Of a stretch of DNA of 64,000 bases, positions 33,696-47,248 are shown in pieces. Origin of the DNA: Thuidium tamariscinum (Eukaryota > Streptophyta > Bryopsida > Hypnales > Thuidiaceae). Every line of letters starts with the position of its first letter. Position 1 is the first letter of the stretch. The translations under genes and the position numbers were made by a program. Under the pieces are notes generated by a model. That model was not told where the DNA came from, ran no database searches, and saw only the letters and a list, made by a program, of their open reading frames with translations. The stretch spans positions 7,938,501-8,002,500 of the forward strand of contig OX344755.2 of assembly GCA_947034885.2 (NCBI GenBank), read 5' to 3'.

Positions 33696-34739
33696 TTGGC
33701 CCCTTTTCCACCCATTCCACTATCCAAATCTGTCCAGAAATGAGCCAATTCTGTCTAAAAATTTGACAAAATCAATGCATTTATGTCATTTAGGGTAATA
33801 TGACTATAGCTGATTGGTGAATACCTAGATGCTTATAGAGACATAAGAAGGTGGTTATGAGTTGTTATTAGGGCATCCATAACCCTAGTCATGGGCACTT
33901 TTGTGATTTAGGGCTGAACACTTCAAAAAATCACAGAAATTACAATTTTGATCAGAAAATTATAATTCCACTTGGCTTGGATTCATGAAACATGTGCACA
34001 CCTCTGAAAAATATGTGTCCCTGCTGGAATTGGCCCCAAAATAGTCAGATTGCAAATCAGGGTGGTACTAGGTTAGTCTACCTTACTATCAATCACAGAG
34101 CCCATTTTAGAACTACATCATGTCTTTTTTATCCTCAATTGTAGGAGCCATTTCAAGACAGTGCTTGCTTTTAGAGCACACTACCTTATATGCCTTCTCA
34201 GCCAACCTCCATCCTTGCATGAACTGATATGTTCGTGACAGGCATCTCGGGAGGCATAATATCTTTCTAGCATGGAGAAGATCATTGCCTGGTTATACAA
34301 TGTTATATATGGGCCATGTAGATAGATGTAAGAAAAGACCCGGAAAAAGACCCCATATGACAAACTTGACTACTGTAGTTGTGGATCTTTTAGGACATGT
34401 TTCCTTAGTCTACGCATCCCATGTTTCTACCAATGTTGTCTTCTCAAATCCAAAGTACTGATGAATTAAAAACTCCCTTTGATATGCCAACACAAAAGTA
34501 CAGATTATTTCAATCACTTTCTTGATAAAAATCACAAAACTCCTCAATTGTACAACTTGAAATCAAGTCACAAAATAATTTAAATTTCTCACTCCCTCAA
34601 TCATGTCTCAATTCAGGCTTTCAAGAATGCATCTGATGAAGTCTCTATTTAATTGAAGTCTAAGTTTTATTCCACTCCCATTTCACTTCCCTGCAGACAG
34701 ACAGTCATGAAATTTTGAACTATCAGACACTATGAAAGT
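33696..34739. other. Gene-free spacer
   Basis: No gene recognised. The 60-codon minus-strand run at 34181-34363 has no motifs. Confidence 0.35.
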
Positions 34740-34790
34740 TTAGCCCCTAAAGGATCATTTGTTTCCTTGGGGGACAATTTGGGTTGAAGT
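34740..34790 (-). repeat. Isolated family A terminus
   Basis: TTTAGCCCCTAAAGGATCA followed by 'ttgtttccttgggggacaa' equals the complement of the family A right end including its sub-terminal hairpin. The adjacent interior cannot be followed. It is a truncated or rearranged copy. Confidence 0.5.
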
Positions 34791-35207
34791 AGGATCCTCC
34801 TATCTCAATTTTTAATGAATGTCACTTTTTGAAACTTTTTGAGGACGTGTGGTTTTGGTAGAGCTTCATAGATATATAATTTTATTTATTTATTTCAATC
34901 AATTTTTATTTCTTGGAACCTTTTGTGGAATTAGTTCCAAAGTTTTGAAGCTAAAATGCAAGGATCATTGCCAAAGAAAGCAATAACCTCTCAAAAAATA
35001 TACATTTGGGGGACATTAGAGTTCATTATAAAGTGGTAGCAACATGAGACCAAGAGTTGGAGGTCGGGAAAAGGCATGATGAATCTCTTTGGAGCATTAA
35101 AATTGAGGTCTGTTGGAATTGGGTTTGTTTTCTACTATTTTCAGTTACACCTTCTTCTAACACCTATTGACAAACACAAGACCAACTTTACAATTAACTC
35201 TAATTAA

Positions 35208-36129
35208 TCTCTAAAGATTTTTTACTATGTTTTCACCAATAATACTCCAAAACTATGATTTCTAATACAAATACAAAATTTTAGAATTTTTTTTTGACAC
35301 ATATAATTGTAGGATCTTGTAGTAAGTTGGTTTGAAAAGATGTGGAATTTTTTTTAGAAATTTCCACTTTGTAGATTGCAAGATAATAACATTTGAATTG
35401 ACAAAAATCCTTTTTTTATCCTTGCAAAAATCCAGGAAGTTGCACTTCACAAGGTTACATTTGTGTGAAAAATGTTCAAAATGTTGGTTACTCTTTGAAT
35501 TTGTCCTCCAATGAAAGTTTGCTACATGCTCAAAAAATTTCAAATCATTTGGAATTATACAATATATAGGAAAAAAATAGTAAGTAGAAAGAAGAAGAAA
35601 AATGATTCAAAATACTAAATTGTGAACAATTTATTCATAAAAATGAAAAATGCCAATCTCAATGGTTGTAATGTTGTAATAAATAGTCTTCACCCAATGT
35701 TTTAATTTTTTTTCAAAAATATTAAAAATTGAATTAAATAAAAGATTTCAAACGTTTTTGTAGCATAGAGACTCTATAACTACCCGCAAAGTACTCCAAA
35801 CAAAAACTCCTCATAACTTTTGACTCATTAATCAAAATGGAATGATTCAAAGCTTTCTACATAGATATAAATTAAATAAACCCATTTCAATTTTTTATTT
35901 TTTAAAGAAGTTTTTTTAGCTGCCTGGTCTGCCTACTGAGTAAAGAAAACAACATATCATGACATAACTTTTTAACCACATAGTCAAAATTTATGAAAAA
36001 CATTGGGCCTTAAAGCTACTCCTTGGGGAAATGTTTTATGAAAATTTCCAAGAAAAAAAATTCCATTTTTAATGAGCTGCATGAAATTGCTATATTGCCA
36101 AAAAAATTCAGAGTTTAGGGCTTTAGGGG
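35208..36129 (+). mobile_element. Family A element
   Basis: The degenerate left end TCTCTAAAGA follows TTAA (35204-35207). The right end GCTTTAGGGG precedes TTAA (36130-36133). Length is 922 bp, within two bases of the 22.7- and 56.8-kb copies. The interior matches them ('gtaggatcttgtagtaag', 'agattgcaagataataaca', 'aagtagaaagaag'). Reading frames on both strands are short and lack motifs. Confidence 0.75.
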
Positions 36130-36133
36130 TTAA

Positions 36134-36840
36134 GGAAAGAAAAATGTAACTACAAGATAAGGTAAGAGGCTCAGTAATGGAGCATCTAAAGAGAAATGAA
36201 GGTCTGAAGTGAAATATTTGAATTGAAAGAGTGTGGAAAAAACATTCAGTGAAAGGAAAATTAGCAATTGTCACATGCCTATTTTTCTAGAATTTCTTGG
36301 CTTTGTATGGATTAGTTATAATTTTTTGAAGTCTAAATATAATAGGTAGGCATTCTTGTTCATAAATAGGGTTAGTAATCACACCTAACAAAGCCTTGAA
36401 GTAAGCAAACAAATCGTAAACATGGTTAATTACAATGCTAGACATACTCACATACATTGTAGAATAGCAAGGATGATACTTGAAAAGTGACCTATACGTA
36501 AAGTGAAGAAAAAACCAATTGCCTAGAACTTAAGTCCTGACACTTGTACAATGTTGGCAAAACAATTCGCTTAGGCTTAGTTGATGTTCAGTTGTAGTTA
36601 AGAAGAAACTAATAGAGATTTGTATTTCACTTCTTGGGTATTGTGAAACCATGCGGTCGTAATTGCCATTTTCTATTTTTCACACAACCATCCATTTAAA
36701 AAGTACTATGCACTATTTCCGAACCCTTTACAGGATCCATTCTTAATGCTTGAACTATTTTCAAGCCCTCTCCTATAGAAGTTGCTTTTAAAGTGACCTT
36801 AAGTACATCAACTCCTTAAAGTAAAACGTTTGATTCCAAT
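36134..36840. other. Gene-free spacer
   Basis: No gene or named repeat recognised. Confidence 0.3.
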
Positions 36841-37083
36841 TAGGCTCTAAAGCCACACTCCTTCTCAAATGTACATTTCTTGAACATCTTTACAAGAATG
36901 TACAATTAGTGTACATTTCAAGAGGTGGGTGGTTTTAGAGGTGGATGTCATTTCAACTTCAAAAATTCATAACTAATTCCACAAAGCTCTAAAAAATATG
37001 CCTTTCAGAGAACAATTTATTGAAAAATATTTCAAGAAGTTTCAGCTCTTAGATAGGCACTTCATGGACCTCCTCCCTTTTAT
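36841..37083 (-). mobile_element. Family C MITE, reverse orientation, degenerate ends
   Basis: The complement carries the family core ('taattccacaaagctc...aaatatg' in plus sense) and the right end 'catggacctcctccctttta'. The left boundary near 'taggctctaaag' is approximate. An internal pair, 'aaatgtacatttct' and 'gtgtacatttcaag', forms the usual family hairpin. Confidence 0.5.
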
Positions 37084-37386
37084 CCCGTTCATGCTGTCAT
37101 GGGGAGCAACAAGATCTTGAGCCAGATTGTTGATGAGGGAATGAAGGTCGACATTCGAAACGCCTTTTGCTGACTTTTCTCACAAGTGGGGCTCACAGTA
37201 AGCTTAGGAACTTACATGGATTGGCCAGTTTTTAAATACTTTTTTAATACTTTTTTAATACTTTTTCAAGGATAGCAACCACTTGAAATTGGTCTGGGTG
37301 AACTGGCCCAATCGCTCAGCCCCTCCAAGTCATTTCACAGGTGCAAGTGAAAAAAATCAAACCCTATTTGGTGCTTGATTAATTTA

Positions 37387-37659
37387 AGGTAGATACACCC
37401 AAAAGCGCCACTTATTCATACTGAGCCTAGTTCCTGCTATTAATGAGTTCGAATTTTTATGTAGTCTTGTTGGCAAGTGAAAGCATGTTCCAACGCACCA
37501 AAGAACACAGGATTTGGATACCATATGCAAAAGTTATTAACAATCAAAGTCTGTTTCTGAAAGCGCCATCTACAGTCTGTGAACATGACTGATTTCGGAA
37601 ATGTATGTGCACTGTAGATGGCACTTTTAGGAACAGGGCGCTTTTGGGTGTACCCACCT
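37387..37659 (+). mobile_element. Family D MITE, TA-flanked, copy 1
   Basis: The ends are AGGTAGATACACCC and the complement of AGGTGGGTACACCC, both followed inward by AAAAGCGCC. TA lies outside both ends (37385-37386, 37660-37661). A second, inner inverted pair, GCGCCATCTACAGT and ACTGTAGATGGCACTTTTA, lies near the right end. Length 273 bp. It is nearly identical to the inverted copy at 48710-48981. TA duplication suggests a Tc1/mariner or pogo type of transposase. Non-coding. Confidence 0.82.
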
Positions 37660-37661
37660 TA

Positions 37662-38170
37662 CCTTCTATGCTCTCCATGGTAACTTGGGACTCTGATTGC
37701 AAAATATGAATTCAAAATTTGCAATTCTAACTCATGCATGGAAATAAAAAGTTTTGGTGTTTTTCTAAGGGGTGGAGCAAGCAAGGAGTAGCTCACCCCA
37801 ACCTGAAAATGTGGTGAAGCATTGCTTTTATCTTGATTCATTCATCTTTTGAACCAAAACTGACACTTTTTAGTTCATTTTGTGCACTTTTTCATTGAAT
37901 TTCAGAGATTTCATCCACATTTGAAAGAGAAATGGAAATTTGTAGTGAAAAAAAATAACTACTTTTGCTTGGCAAAAATTATAGATTTGTTTTGAAATGA
38001 TACAATCTAGCCCGATGGTCCTAAAAAAATGATTGGTTGTTGGGTGCAGAAAGGGTAATTTATTTCACTTAAGGTAATGTCACCTAGTACAATGTCTTTC
38101 ATAAGTATTTGTATACTAGGTGAGGAATTAAAGTTTTTTTAACAAGTTTTGGATATGCTGAAGTATAAGT
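37662..38170. other. Gene-free spacer
   Basis: No gene recognised. 'cacttaaggtaatgtcacc' at 38078-38096 resembles the end of the 40382-40824 element but has no partner. Confidence 0.35.
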
Positions 38171-38775
38171 GATCTTGGGAAGATCACTCCGCATAATTTA
38201 AAGTATACACAAAGTTTTAAAAGGCATTTAATGTGGGGATATTTACCTAAATGTATTTAAAATGATTGTATATTAACATGAAAGCTACAAGGGGCATATT
38301 TTGAACACCAACTATGATTTTTTTGTAAATTCATTCCAGTGGATTTTTTTAAGTAGGGCTACCTTATACATAAAATTTCAAGGTCCAATTTATTTCTACC
38401 TTTGCCCTTCTTCACATATTTTCCTTCATTCTATGACATACACATATAGAATATATATCATAACCAACAACAACTAATTCAATTCAAGTGTTATTGACTA
38501 AGTGGCGGTTTTCAATACAAAGTTTGCTATTGAAAACTATCAAATCCCCACACTAACTATCTTATGAACATCCCATTCAATATGAGTGTATTTGACACTT
38601 ATGTGTTCAAAGATTAAAATTAAATGGACTATAAATTCTATCTTTGTGTTGTACAATTTTTGATTCATTAAACCTACCAAAGTAAACAACCTCCCTATAA
38701 TGCAATGTGGCAATTTCTACTACTTGTGGTCAATGTCTTGCATTTACACTTAAATTTTTTGTGATACATATACTA
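38171..38775 (-). repeat. Family B-related repeat; empty site for the 12-kb foldback
   Basis: It starts 'gggaagatcactccgcataa', the complement of the family B terminus. It then stays colinear with 11743-12915 through 'ggggatatttacc', 'tgtaaattcatt', 'aacatcccattcaatatgag' and 'aaacctaccaaagtaaac'. At the point where the other copy has the 578-bp hairpin, this one reads straight through 'cacatatagaatatatatcat'. Non-coding. Confidence 0.65.
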
Positions 38776-40381
38776 GTAGTATCATGGCACAATTTTTGTC
38801 AACCATCCTTCATCATAGACTTTTATGATTAATTGATTATGTTAATTTGTTTATAGAGAGAGGTTTGGTTGTAAATTAAAAATTTGTGATTTTCATAAGA
38901 TTTGTTATCCTTATAGTCTAAAATGCTAAATAAAGTGATTTTTGAAGATTTTTATTTTATTATATTTATTCAAGTCATTTTTGAAGGCTCATTCTTTGAA
39001 CTAAAAAGGTTAATATTTAAGGCCAAACCTACTAGTACCTAATGAATATCATAATATTTGCAAAGCAAAATCTTCAAAATCTATATTGTATGGATGTTGA
39101 AGAACTGATATAAGAATCTTCAAAAAAGTTGATAGATGAAAAATCTACTTTTGTGTGCTTGGAATGTGTTTGGATTCATTTATTGCTTAAATAGGAATGC
39201 ATGTTCTTTTAGAAATCAAAACAAGAATCTTTAGAGGTTTGTTTTTTGAAAGAGGTTACAATTAAGTGTAATCACCTTATTTTGTATAATACGTACAAAA
39301 AGTGATCTTCACCTGAATGGTGAAGCTATATAAATCTATGGGTTTGGATGAAATATGAAAAATATTGTCAAATACTAGTATGAAAGAAGTCTTGGGGCAT
39401 CTACCATTGAGAAAAAGAGAATTTCCACCAAATATTTCTTCAAAATATTATTGTATCAATTATAGTGATGATTTGTTGTTTAAATTAAAAACCATGAATA
39501 ATGCCAATAATGTTTATTTCATTTATTTAGGACCATGAAGAAAAAGATCTCATTACGGAATGGTGAAGCTATTTACATTTGTAGACTTAGATGAAATATT
39601 CTAAATATAAATGAAAATTATTTATTCATTCAAAAGTACATACCCTCATCTAAAGAAGATTTTGGCATAGTTTCAAAGCTTTGTGGATATTTAGCAAGTT
39701 CATTTGTTGAAAAAAAATGAAGAATACATCATCAAGTACTTGTTCTTATATTGCTTTTGAGAAAAATTTCCCTTGAAAAAATCATATGGACATAGTAAGA
39801 ATTTTTTTTAATTTTTTAAAAAGTATTCTATGTAAAGGTAAGATACAGTATAAAATTAAGTCATTTTGTATAAAGGTGCCACATGGCATTTTGTGAATGT
39901 TGCAAGGTGATGTGGACCCTTGAGAAAATAAAATGAAAATCTAATTTTGGCACTTCAATGCAAAATCAATACTTCATGTAGGATAGGGTAGCTTGTGATC
40001 TTGATAAAGTAATGAAGCCATTTACATCCAAATACACATAAACTACTATCTCTTTTGAGCTCATTGTCATTGTCATTGTGGAAATTGTCACAATGAGCTC
40101 AAAACAAGTATTCTAATTTAAATTAAACATTATGCATTTTTATCCCCCCCTCTACCACCACCCCTACTTGTATTTTCCAAAAAGTACTTGCAATTCAATT
40201 GATATAAGATATATTCTTATCCATATTTGTATTTGATTTTCATATTTGGACAACCAATATCATCTATCTAACAGTCATCAATGGCTTTGATTTTTTCAAA
40301 AGATCAACAACATTTGGAGGAGTGGAAAGTTTTTTCAAAAACTCAAATCAATAGCTCTTGATTTTTGTAGGAAGGATAGGG
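38776..40381. other. Gene-free AT-rich stretch with a degenerate tandem pair and a small hairpin
   Basis: No gene recognised. Two diverged copies of a segment beginning 'tggtgaagctat' occur at 39319-39400 and 39563-39640. A 15-bp inverted pair, TTTTGAGCTCATTGT and its complement, lies at 40053-40104. Confidence 0.45.
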
Positions 40382-40824
40382 GGGTGCACTTAAGGTAACA
40401 TGAGCCACGGACGACGTACTTTGGGTCCTTTTTTGAGTCCTTTTTGGAATATTTTGTAGAATATTTCATTCAAAAATGTCTCCAATTGCATTGAAAATAA
40501 TTCAAAATATATTCAATTGAAATATTGATGGGAAATTCTATTCAAAAGTTCAAAAATTTCAATGAAAAGGTTTGTTATTCATCAAATAAAGCACACCACT
40601 AAGGAGTACAAAGGACTGGTTACAGTACCTTTGTAAGTCCTTTTGATGTTCTGTTTTTAGTTAGAATGCATTCATATTTTGACACATAATATGTCTATAT
40701 ATAAAAAACATTGACATATAATTTTTTTTCATTCTTCATCATGTATTTAGTTGTTATAATGAAGATTCCATGGAAAAAAGCATTGGTTACGAGAATAGTG
40801 GCTCATGTTACCTCAAGTGCACCC
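40382..40824. mobile_element. MITE with 27-bp terminal inverted repeats
   Basis: The left end GGGTGCACTTAAGGTAACAT (continuing GAGCCAC) matches the complement of the right end with a single difference. AGGG occurs just outside both ends and may be a target duplication. Length 443 bp. The interior has no coding frame. Superfamily not assigned. Confidence 0.7.
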
Positions 40825-41411
40825 AGGGGGGAGAAATTGAACCTAGATTATCCCAAAGTTGATGCCCACTTTTTCTTTTTCTTTTTCTTAAAGAATACCG
40901 CTAAATTTTGGTGTTTGTTTCTATGCCTTGAGTGATACCTTAAAGGACCAATAGAAAAAACATTTGAAAAAGGTGAAATCATTGAATCATAAACCCTCTT
41001 GAAATTATACAACACTTTCATCATGGTTTTCAATTCCATCTTGGACGTGTTGGGAGGATCTTTAGCCTTGGAATCATAAGAGAATGGGCAAGGTTTATTT
41101 AATTCTTACCAAAAATGAATTATTAATATTTCAGCTTCTAAATTAGCTACTTTGTAATATTATAGAATTCTAGGAATTATAAATTTAGTTTGAAAATAAT
41201 ATTGAAAGAAAAATAAATTTGAAGTTGAGACGATGAAGTCATTGTCCATAGTAGAAAAACAAGTATGAATTTGAAAATTACTAGAGAATATTTAGAAACT
41301 CTTCAAACTACAGACATGATAGTAGGATAGAGGGATGCTAGCATATAAGACTAAGATTTAGAACCCATGAATTAGAGAATCTAAGCACCTAAGTTATAGG
41401 TTCTTATATTA

Positions 41412-41560
41412 CATGCACCTTCTATAGATATAAGATATCTATATTGTAGTTGTCTATGTTATATATAGGTATGAATATTATAAGCACCTTCTATGGTTAT
41501 AAGGTGCCTATATTTTTAGTTTATATTTTATAGACACCTTCAATGGTTGCAGAGTACCTA
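41412..41560 (+). repeat. Degenerate tandem repeat, about three units
   Basis: Units begin 'gcaccttctatagatataag', 'gcaccttctatggttataag' and 'acaccttcaatggttgcag', starting near 41414, 41482 and 41534, with unequal spacing. No function apparent. Confidence 0.55.
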
Positions 41561-44231
41561 CTTACACCTAGGCTCAATGGTCATAATCTCAAATTTCTAG
41601 GCTTGAGCATATATTAAAGTCATTGTAGTAGGTTAGAGTCATATATGTTGAATTTAAAACCAATATGAGTTTATTGGAATGGTTCCAATAAGTGTAACAT
41701 GTAAGCATATTGTAAGTTTAGTGCCTCCTTCATTGATGTATTGGATGGAAATGATATTGGTAACAATTTCTAAAATTTGAACTATGACATTGAAATAATA
41801 TATAAAATCAGGTTTTAACTAATAATATATACTTAACTGTATTTTGGAGTAAAAGAATGAAAGAAAAAAAATTGTTTGTATCATCTTAATTTTGAAAATA
41901 GATGATTGAATTGAATTTTTATATTCCATTTTTCTCGCAAGTTATGGGGACAAAAATTAAAATAAAGAGATTTAGAACCTAATATCCAAAATTGTAAAAT
42001 CCATTTTTTATTAGGAACTTTCTAGCTGTTTTAAACAAACCATGTTACTTAAATTTTACAAAAACAAACTATATAGGCAGGAGACACAATTACACACTGT
42101 GATTGCATCTTTTGTCTCATTAATATGCTTGCACTACGTTTACTCAAATTTACAATAAACACTAGTTTTGACTAAGATTCATAAAATAAAATTGATTCCA
42201 TTTTCATTGATAAATCCTTTCAAATGTAATCAATATTTTGTTGAAATATTTATTTTCTTAGAACTTTTCAAACCTCTTGTAAAATTGTCTATTTCTTCAT
42301 TAAATTCAATTACATGTAACTTTATTCATTAAAAAATTCATTTCAATATGTCTCACAAAAATCTATCAATAACATCAATTGCATGTAACATTATGAGTTT
42401 CAAAATTTGAGATGAAAATAAATCTTGAATGAAATTCATAAATTGGAAAACTTCGAATAATAATAATTCCTAATCTATAATAATTTTGGCTATTAAAACT
42501 TTAAAGTATTCATTGGATAAATTATTTTTTCTTAAAGTATTTAAACATTTCTTCTTAGAATATCACAATTTAAACTCAGATTTTTTATTAATGCACTTGT
42601 TTGGTTGGTACTTTTAAAGACTTTAATAGTTAATGTAGTATAGTTTAAAGCATTTGATAAACTATTTTTATGAATATAAACATCAATAGTATTAAAAGAA
42701 TTATTTTCTATGATAACAACAATTCCAATGAGAAATTGAATTCAATCAAATGAAATGTGTGATCAAATAAGGTGAAACAAGTCAAAAATCATTTAAAGAT
42801 TGGTATTATATCTTTAATAGAAGCATGTATCTTTCACTACTTGCAAAAAATAGGAACCTATAGAATACACTACATTATCATTTCAACTTTGCAAATTTTG
42901 TATGTTCTCTTCAATTTTCATGTTTGCTACACAATCTTTAATGATCACCTAACAATCAAAATATATAAATGTTAGTTGATGGCTTACAATAGTGATTGAA
43001 ACATAATACTTTTATTTACATGCACATAAAAGATGATAAAATCATTTTTAATATTAATAAAATGAACTTATACCGAGCAAACAAATATTCTAATATTCCA
43101 AGATCATTTTGAATCCGCTAGTAGTATATATATTTTTTAAGAGATCGATTGACTTCAATTATTATTTCATAGTCCAAATTATATAATTGATCATTTAAGA
43201 GTTACTATACCCATGTTTTTCCCACATGCTAATGAAATAGGGTGCTGATCGAATGGCTGCAACCCAAAGAGCAAGTACTGCCAAATGTCTACGTAATTGT
43301 TTAAGAGCATCATCATCATCACCATCATCATCTCCTTGTTCAAAAAATGAGCTACTTTCCCCCGACTTTCCACCCATGCCAAAAAATTTCATGGTGAATA
43401 AATATTGTTATGACAACATGGGCTAGGTTTCAATTGTCAAGGTACTAATCCATGTACTTGATTTTTTATTGAGTCACTAATAGTGCACTTGCAAAAGTAA
43501 TGGGTATGCCCACAATTGATATTATAGATAGGTTTCGATTCAAATGAATAATAAAAGTACACTTGTTAGGTGCTAAAGAAAAACAACAAAAAGATCGAAC
43601 AACTATCAAATTTCCAAACGATGTATCCTTTGCCTTATGCTACATACATAGTACAACTAATGGTAGTATTTTGATTGTTCTTTTTGTCTTTCTATGATTA
43701 AATGAACAATAAAATCAAATAAATTATATTCTTCTTTAACATGCACCACTATTATATTCTTATAGTAGACTACAATTTTCATTTATCAAATCTAATTCAT
43801 TTGGTATTTTAAAAATTTTGAATTTTGAAATCATATTGTTTGTAAATAATTTATAAAATATTTTAAGTTGGAATTCTTTGAAAAAAAATATAGAATTTTT
43901 AAAATTTGAATACATCATTTGAACATTCAACTAGGATGGATTTTTTCTACATGACAAATGATAAGATAAATTGTTGATTCTTCAATTATATGACCTTTGT
44001 ATTGAAATTGATTTTAGCTTTGACATATGTAGATTCCATTTGTCAAATCTTAAACTATTATAAGCGTCATTTTTTACCTAAGCTCACAATGACCTTTTCT
44101 CAATCACAACATTTTGTATCTACAATCCTTTGGTTTTCATTGCGTTTGGCACTTGATTATTCAAAGGATTTGCCTTTTCACTTCTCTACCTACCTTTTGA
44201 AGATAAAACTAACTTTCTATTGATGTCTTTA

Positions 44232-44291
44232 TTATATATATATATACACTTTAATACACACACACACACATATATATATATATAATTTAAT

Positions 44292-44352
<61 letters not shown>

Positions 44353-44364
44353 CATACATACATA
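44232..44364. repeat. Compound TA/CA microsatellite
   Basis: Alternating (TA)n and (CA)n blocks are interrupted by 'tttaata', ending in (CATA)n. It is likely length-variable and usable only as a polymorphism marker. Confidence 0.95.
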
Positions 44365-47248
44365 TTGACATATTCAATGTTTTATTCTAATTTACATTAA
44401 AAAAAAATGCATGTTCTTAGCATTTTCTAAATAATAGATTTTAATCAAGTGACAACTACTAGGTAGGAGTTTATTTATGCCTTGATATATATATATATAT
44501 AGTCTTCTTGTCAATTTTTGGGTCTTCATAGAATTCTTTTGTTGTTGAAGTACACAATATGTTGTAAAGAAAAAGGATTGAAGTCATATATTAAAGAATC
44601 TATGACTATATATTTTAGAAGTTGCCTATTGTTTTCTTTTGTGCATAGTAATTCAATTAGCCCTTCCTTATGTTCTTTCACTTGGATGAGACATGTCACT
44701 AACTATTTGAATTTCAATTTATGTATGAGTACATTTTGCGATTTGAAATCTTAAAATCTTTGATCAAGTATCATTTGTAATACAAAGAGTACTTAAGCCA
44801 TAATATTAATGTCTAGTCACATTACGTAAGGTTTCATATTCAAATTGTATGAGCATACAAGAATCTAGATGGGTTGGTTTTCAAAATGGGATCAAAATTA
44901 CGTACATGTATCTTACTTCAATTGTGCTTGGATTGATTTCATAGCAAATGGGAGTTGACAAGAATACTTTTTACTTGTGACTTTGAGTTTTTGCTTTTCA
45001 ATTGTTTATGTCAATCCATCATTTTGATCAAAAATGTTGGAGTTCCAACCATATATGAAAAAATGCAAATGTAACATAACTTATATTTGTGCTCACTCCA
45101 TTTCCTTGCCATTCTTGATATAATATTACTCATGAAAACATGGTTTGTAATGATCTTTAAAATAACTTATGAAAAAATCTACTTGATTAATTAGATCAAT
45201 TGCAAGTAGTGTTGTGATCCCTTACCTAATATTCCTATTTAGATCATGTTTTTACTAGTTTATCTTATGTGCACAATATAATCTCAATATATGGAATCCA
45301 TTTTGTAGTAATGGCAAAACATACACTAGTAGGATATGTACTTATGTAGGGATAAACAACATAGATCAAGTGACAGTTATTCTCCTAAACCATGTTTCAC
45401 TTTAAAAGCAATGTTCAAGAATCAAAAGTTGCTTCAATGTTCTCAATATTGTTGTCATATTTGTTTCCAAAAGAAGTCATTGTCTCAAAATCCTAGTCAA
45501 GGTAGATGGAAAAGGAAGGTATATAAGTTGTATGAAATTATTTTTTTCTTATCTAGAAATAAAAATAATTATAAGAGTATATTATTTAATATTAGTTTAT
45601 GAACAATTCTATTAGAATTTGCATAATGTATTTTGGAAAAGTTCCAAACTAGAGAATATACAAACCCAATGAAAAAACAATGCCTTGGAAGTGGCTAAAT
45701 TGGTAGCTAATGATATAAGAATTATTTTTTGAGCTTGGTATTGAGCCCTCTATAGTGTTAAAAGCAATGTCCATATAGTGCCTACATCCTTCAAAATGAA
45801 GAAATGATATTAGATATGTCTCAAAATCATGTTCTTCAATGTTACTATGATTGAGGATAATTGAATAAGATTTAAATAAGTAATTTTAGTCAAAGATTGT
45901 GAAGTTAGATAGAAACTTGTATAGGAAATGACATCCCTCATGCAATTATATCTTGACATATTTTCACTTAAAGAGTCTTTACTTTTATATTATTTTCATT
46001 TCTAAATTGTATTTGTTAGCTAATTGATAGAAAATGGATGATGAAGATGTTGTGTCCTTTGGATGGTCAACTAAACTTTGTACATATTGAAGAATGGATT
46101 ATTTTCATCCAATTCTCTTTGTGCAACTATATTGATGCTATATCACATTATAGTTAAATTTAAGACATTTTAATTATATTTTCTTTAATCTTATATGAAA
46201 AATTCATAAATAAAAATGGTATACCATCTAATTTATTTCAATACTTTGAACATTTTACCTTAAGATTTGATTTTTACATTCAAAGTGATTTCTTTTGCAA
46301 AGCTAACAAAATGAAAATTTTGAAGTATAGTTTCTACGTACTCTACTTGCAAATTTTGAAAAAAAATTCATAAGATAAGCATTTTAGTGAAGTTTGAAAT
46401 TTTATATATATAACCTTGTTCCTAAATATAAAGGGATAAGGAAATTTTCTTCATTCCAAAATGTTCTACACTATAATTTACTTCTATTTTGGAAAATTTT
46501 AATTTAATCATACTTTGCATATGCTATAAATTTCTTCATTTTTTTTTCAAGAATTCATGGTAATTTCAAGTTTTTCTCTGAAATTTTATGACAAGCATTA
46601 AACATTGTGAATTCATCTTTAAAAAATAAAACCAAACAAATATATTCATAAATAGAAAAAAGTGGAGGATACAAAGTGGAGGACTTTCAAGTTTAACTAC
46701 AAGATCAAGATCTCTATCATTTAGGGATTAAACTTTTAATCACATTTGATTCTTATTTCTATAGTTATACAAAATGAATTCCAATTGCTAGGTAGTTACT
46801 TCCACTAATGGAACCACTTTCAATGCTGTTGTAGTATAAGTGAGATTAAATAATGCACTATATTTAGTTAATACTAAGATTACTAGGTGTTTAAATGTTG
46901 TTAGTTGGTGCAACAATACACTCACACATCAAAAATGATACATGATAGGATTTAGGAAGGGTTTTTGCAAAGGATCATGGTCAAGGAGGTACCAATGAAC
47001 TCCATTGTTGTGTATTGTGAAGGCCTAATAAAAATTTGTTGGTCACCATTTCTAGATTAATAGAAATTTGTTGATCATCAACGCAACCAAACCAATAAAA
47101 TTGGGCAGATTTTCTACTAGTGATTTGACAAGCTACGTTGCAACCTCTACCAAGAGCATGACCGCGCAAAGCCATTCATTACAATTGTGTGAAGCTTAGA
47201 GTAGGTTTCTTGACAAGATCACTAGAATCAATACAAATACAAGGGATT

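Larger units (their letters stand above)
40825..47248. other. Long AT-rich gene-free stretch
   Basis: Over 6 kb without a recognisable gene. It contains a degenerate tandem repeat at 41412-41560 and the microsatellite block at 44232-44364. Open runs at 42772-42975, 43990-44223, 44518-44754 and 45336-45602 lack motifs and match no repeat seen here. The complement at 43298-43334 has a GAT-rich run giving a poly-aspartate artefact. Confidence 0.45.

Noticed and set aside
38078..38096. Possible second copy of the 40.4-kb element
   Set aside because: Only one end-like word is present, with no partner and no interior match.
41412..41560. Possible CRISPR-like or satellite array
   Set aside because: There are only about three diverged units with unequal spacing. 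CRISPR arrays do not occur in plant nuclear DNA.
43191..43392. Minus-strand frames with an aspartate- or methionine-rich run
   Set aside because: The run is a GAT/ATG trinucleotide repeat, with no flanking domain.
44186..44377. Minus-strand frame of alternating tyrosine-isoleucine and cysteine-valine
   Set aside because: It is a translated TA/CA microsatellite.
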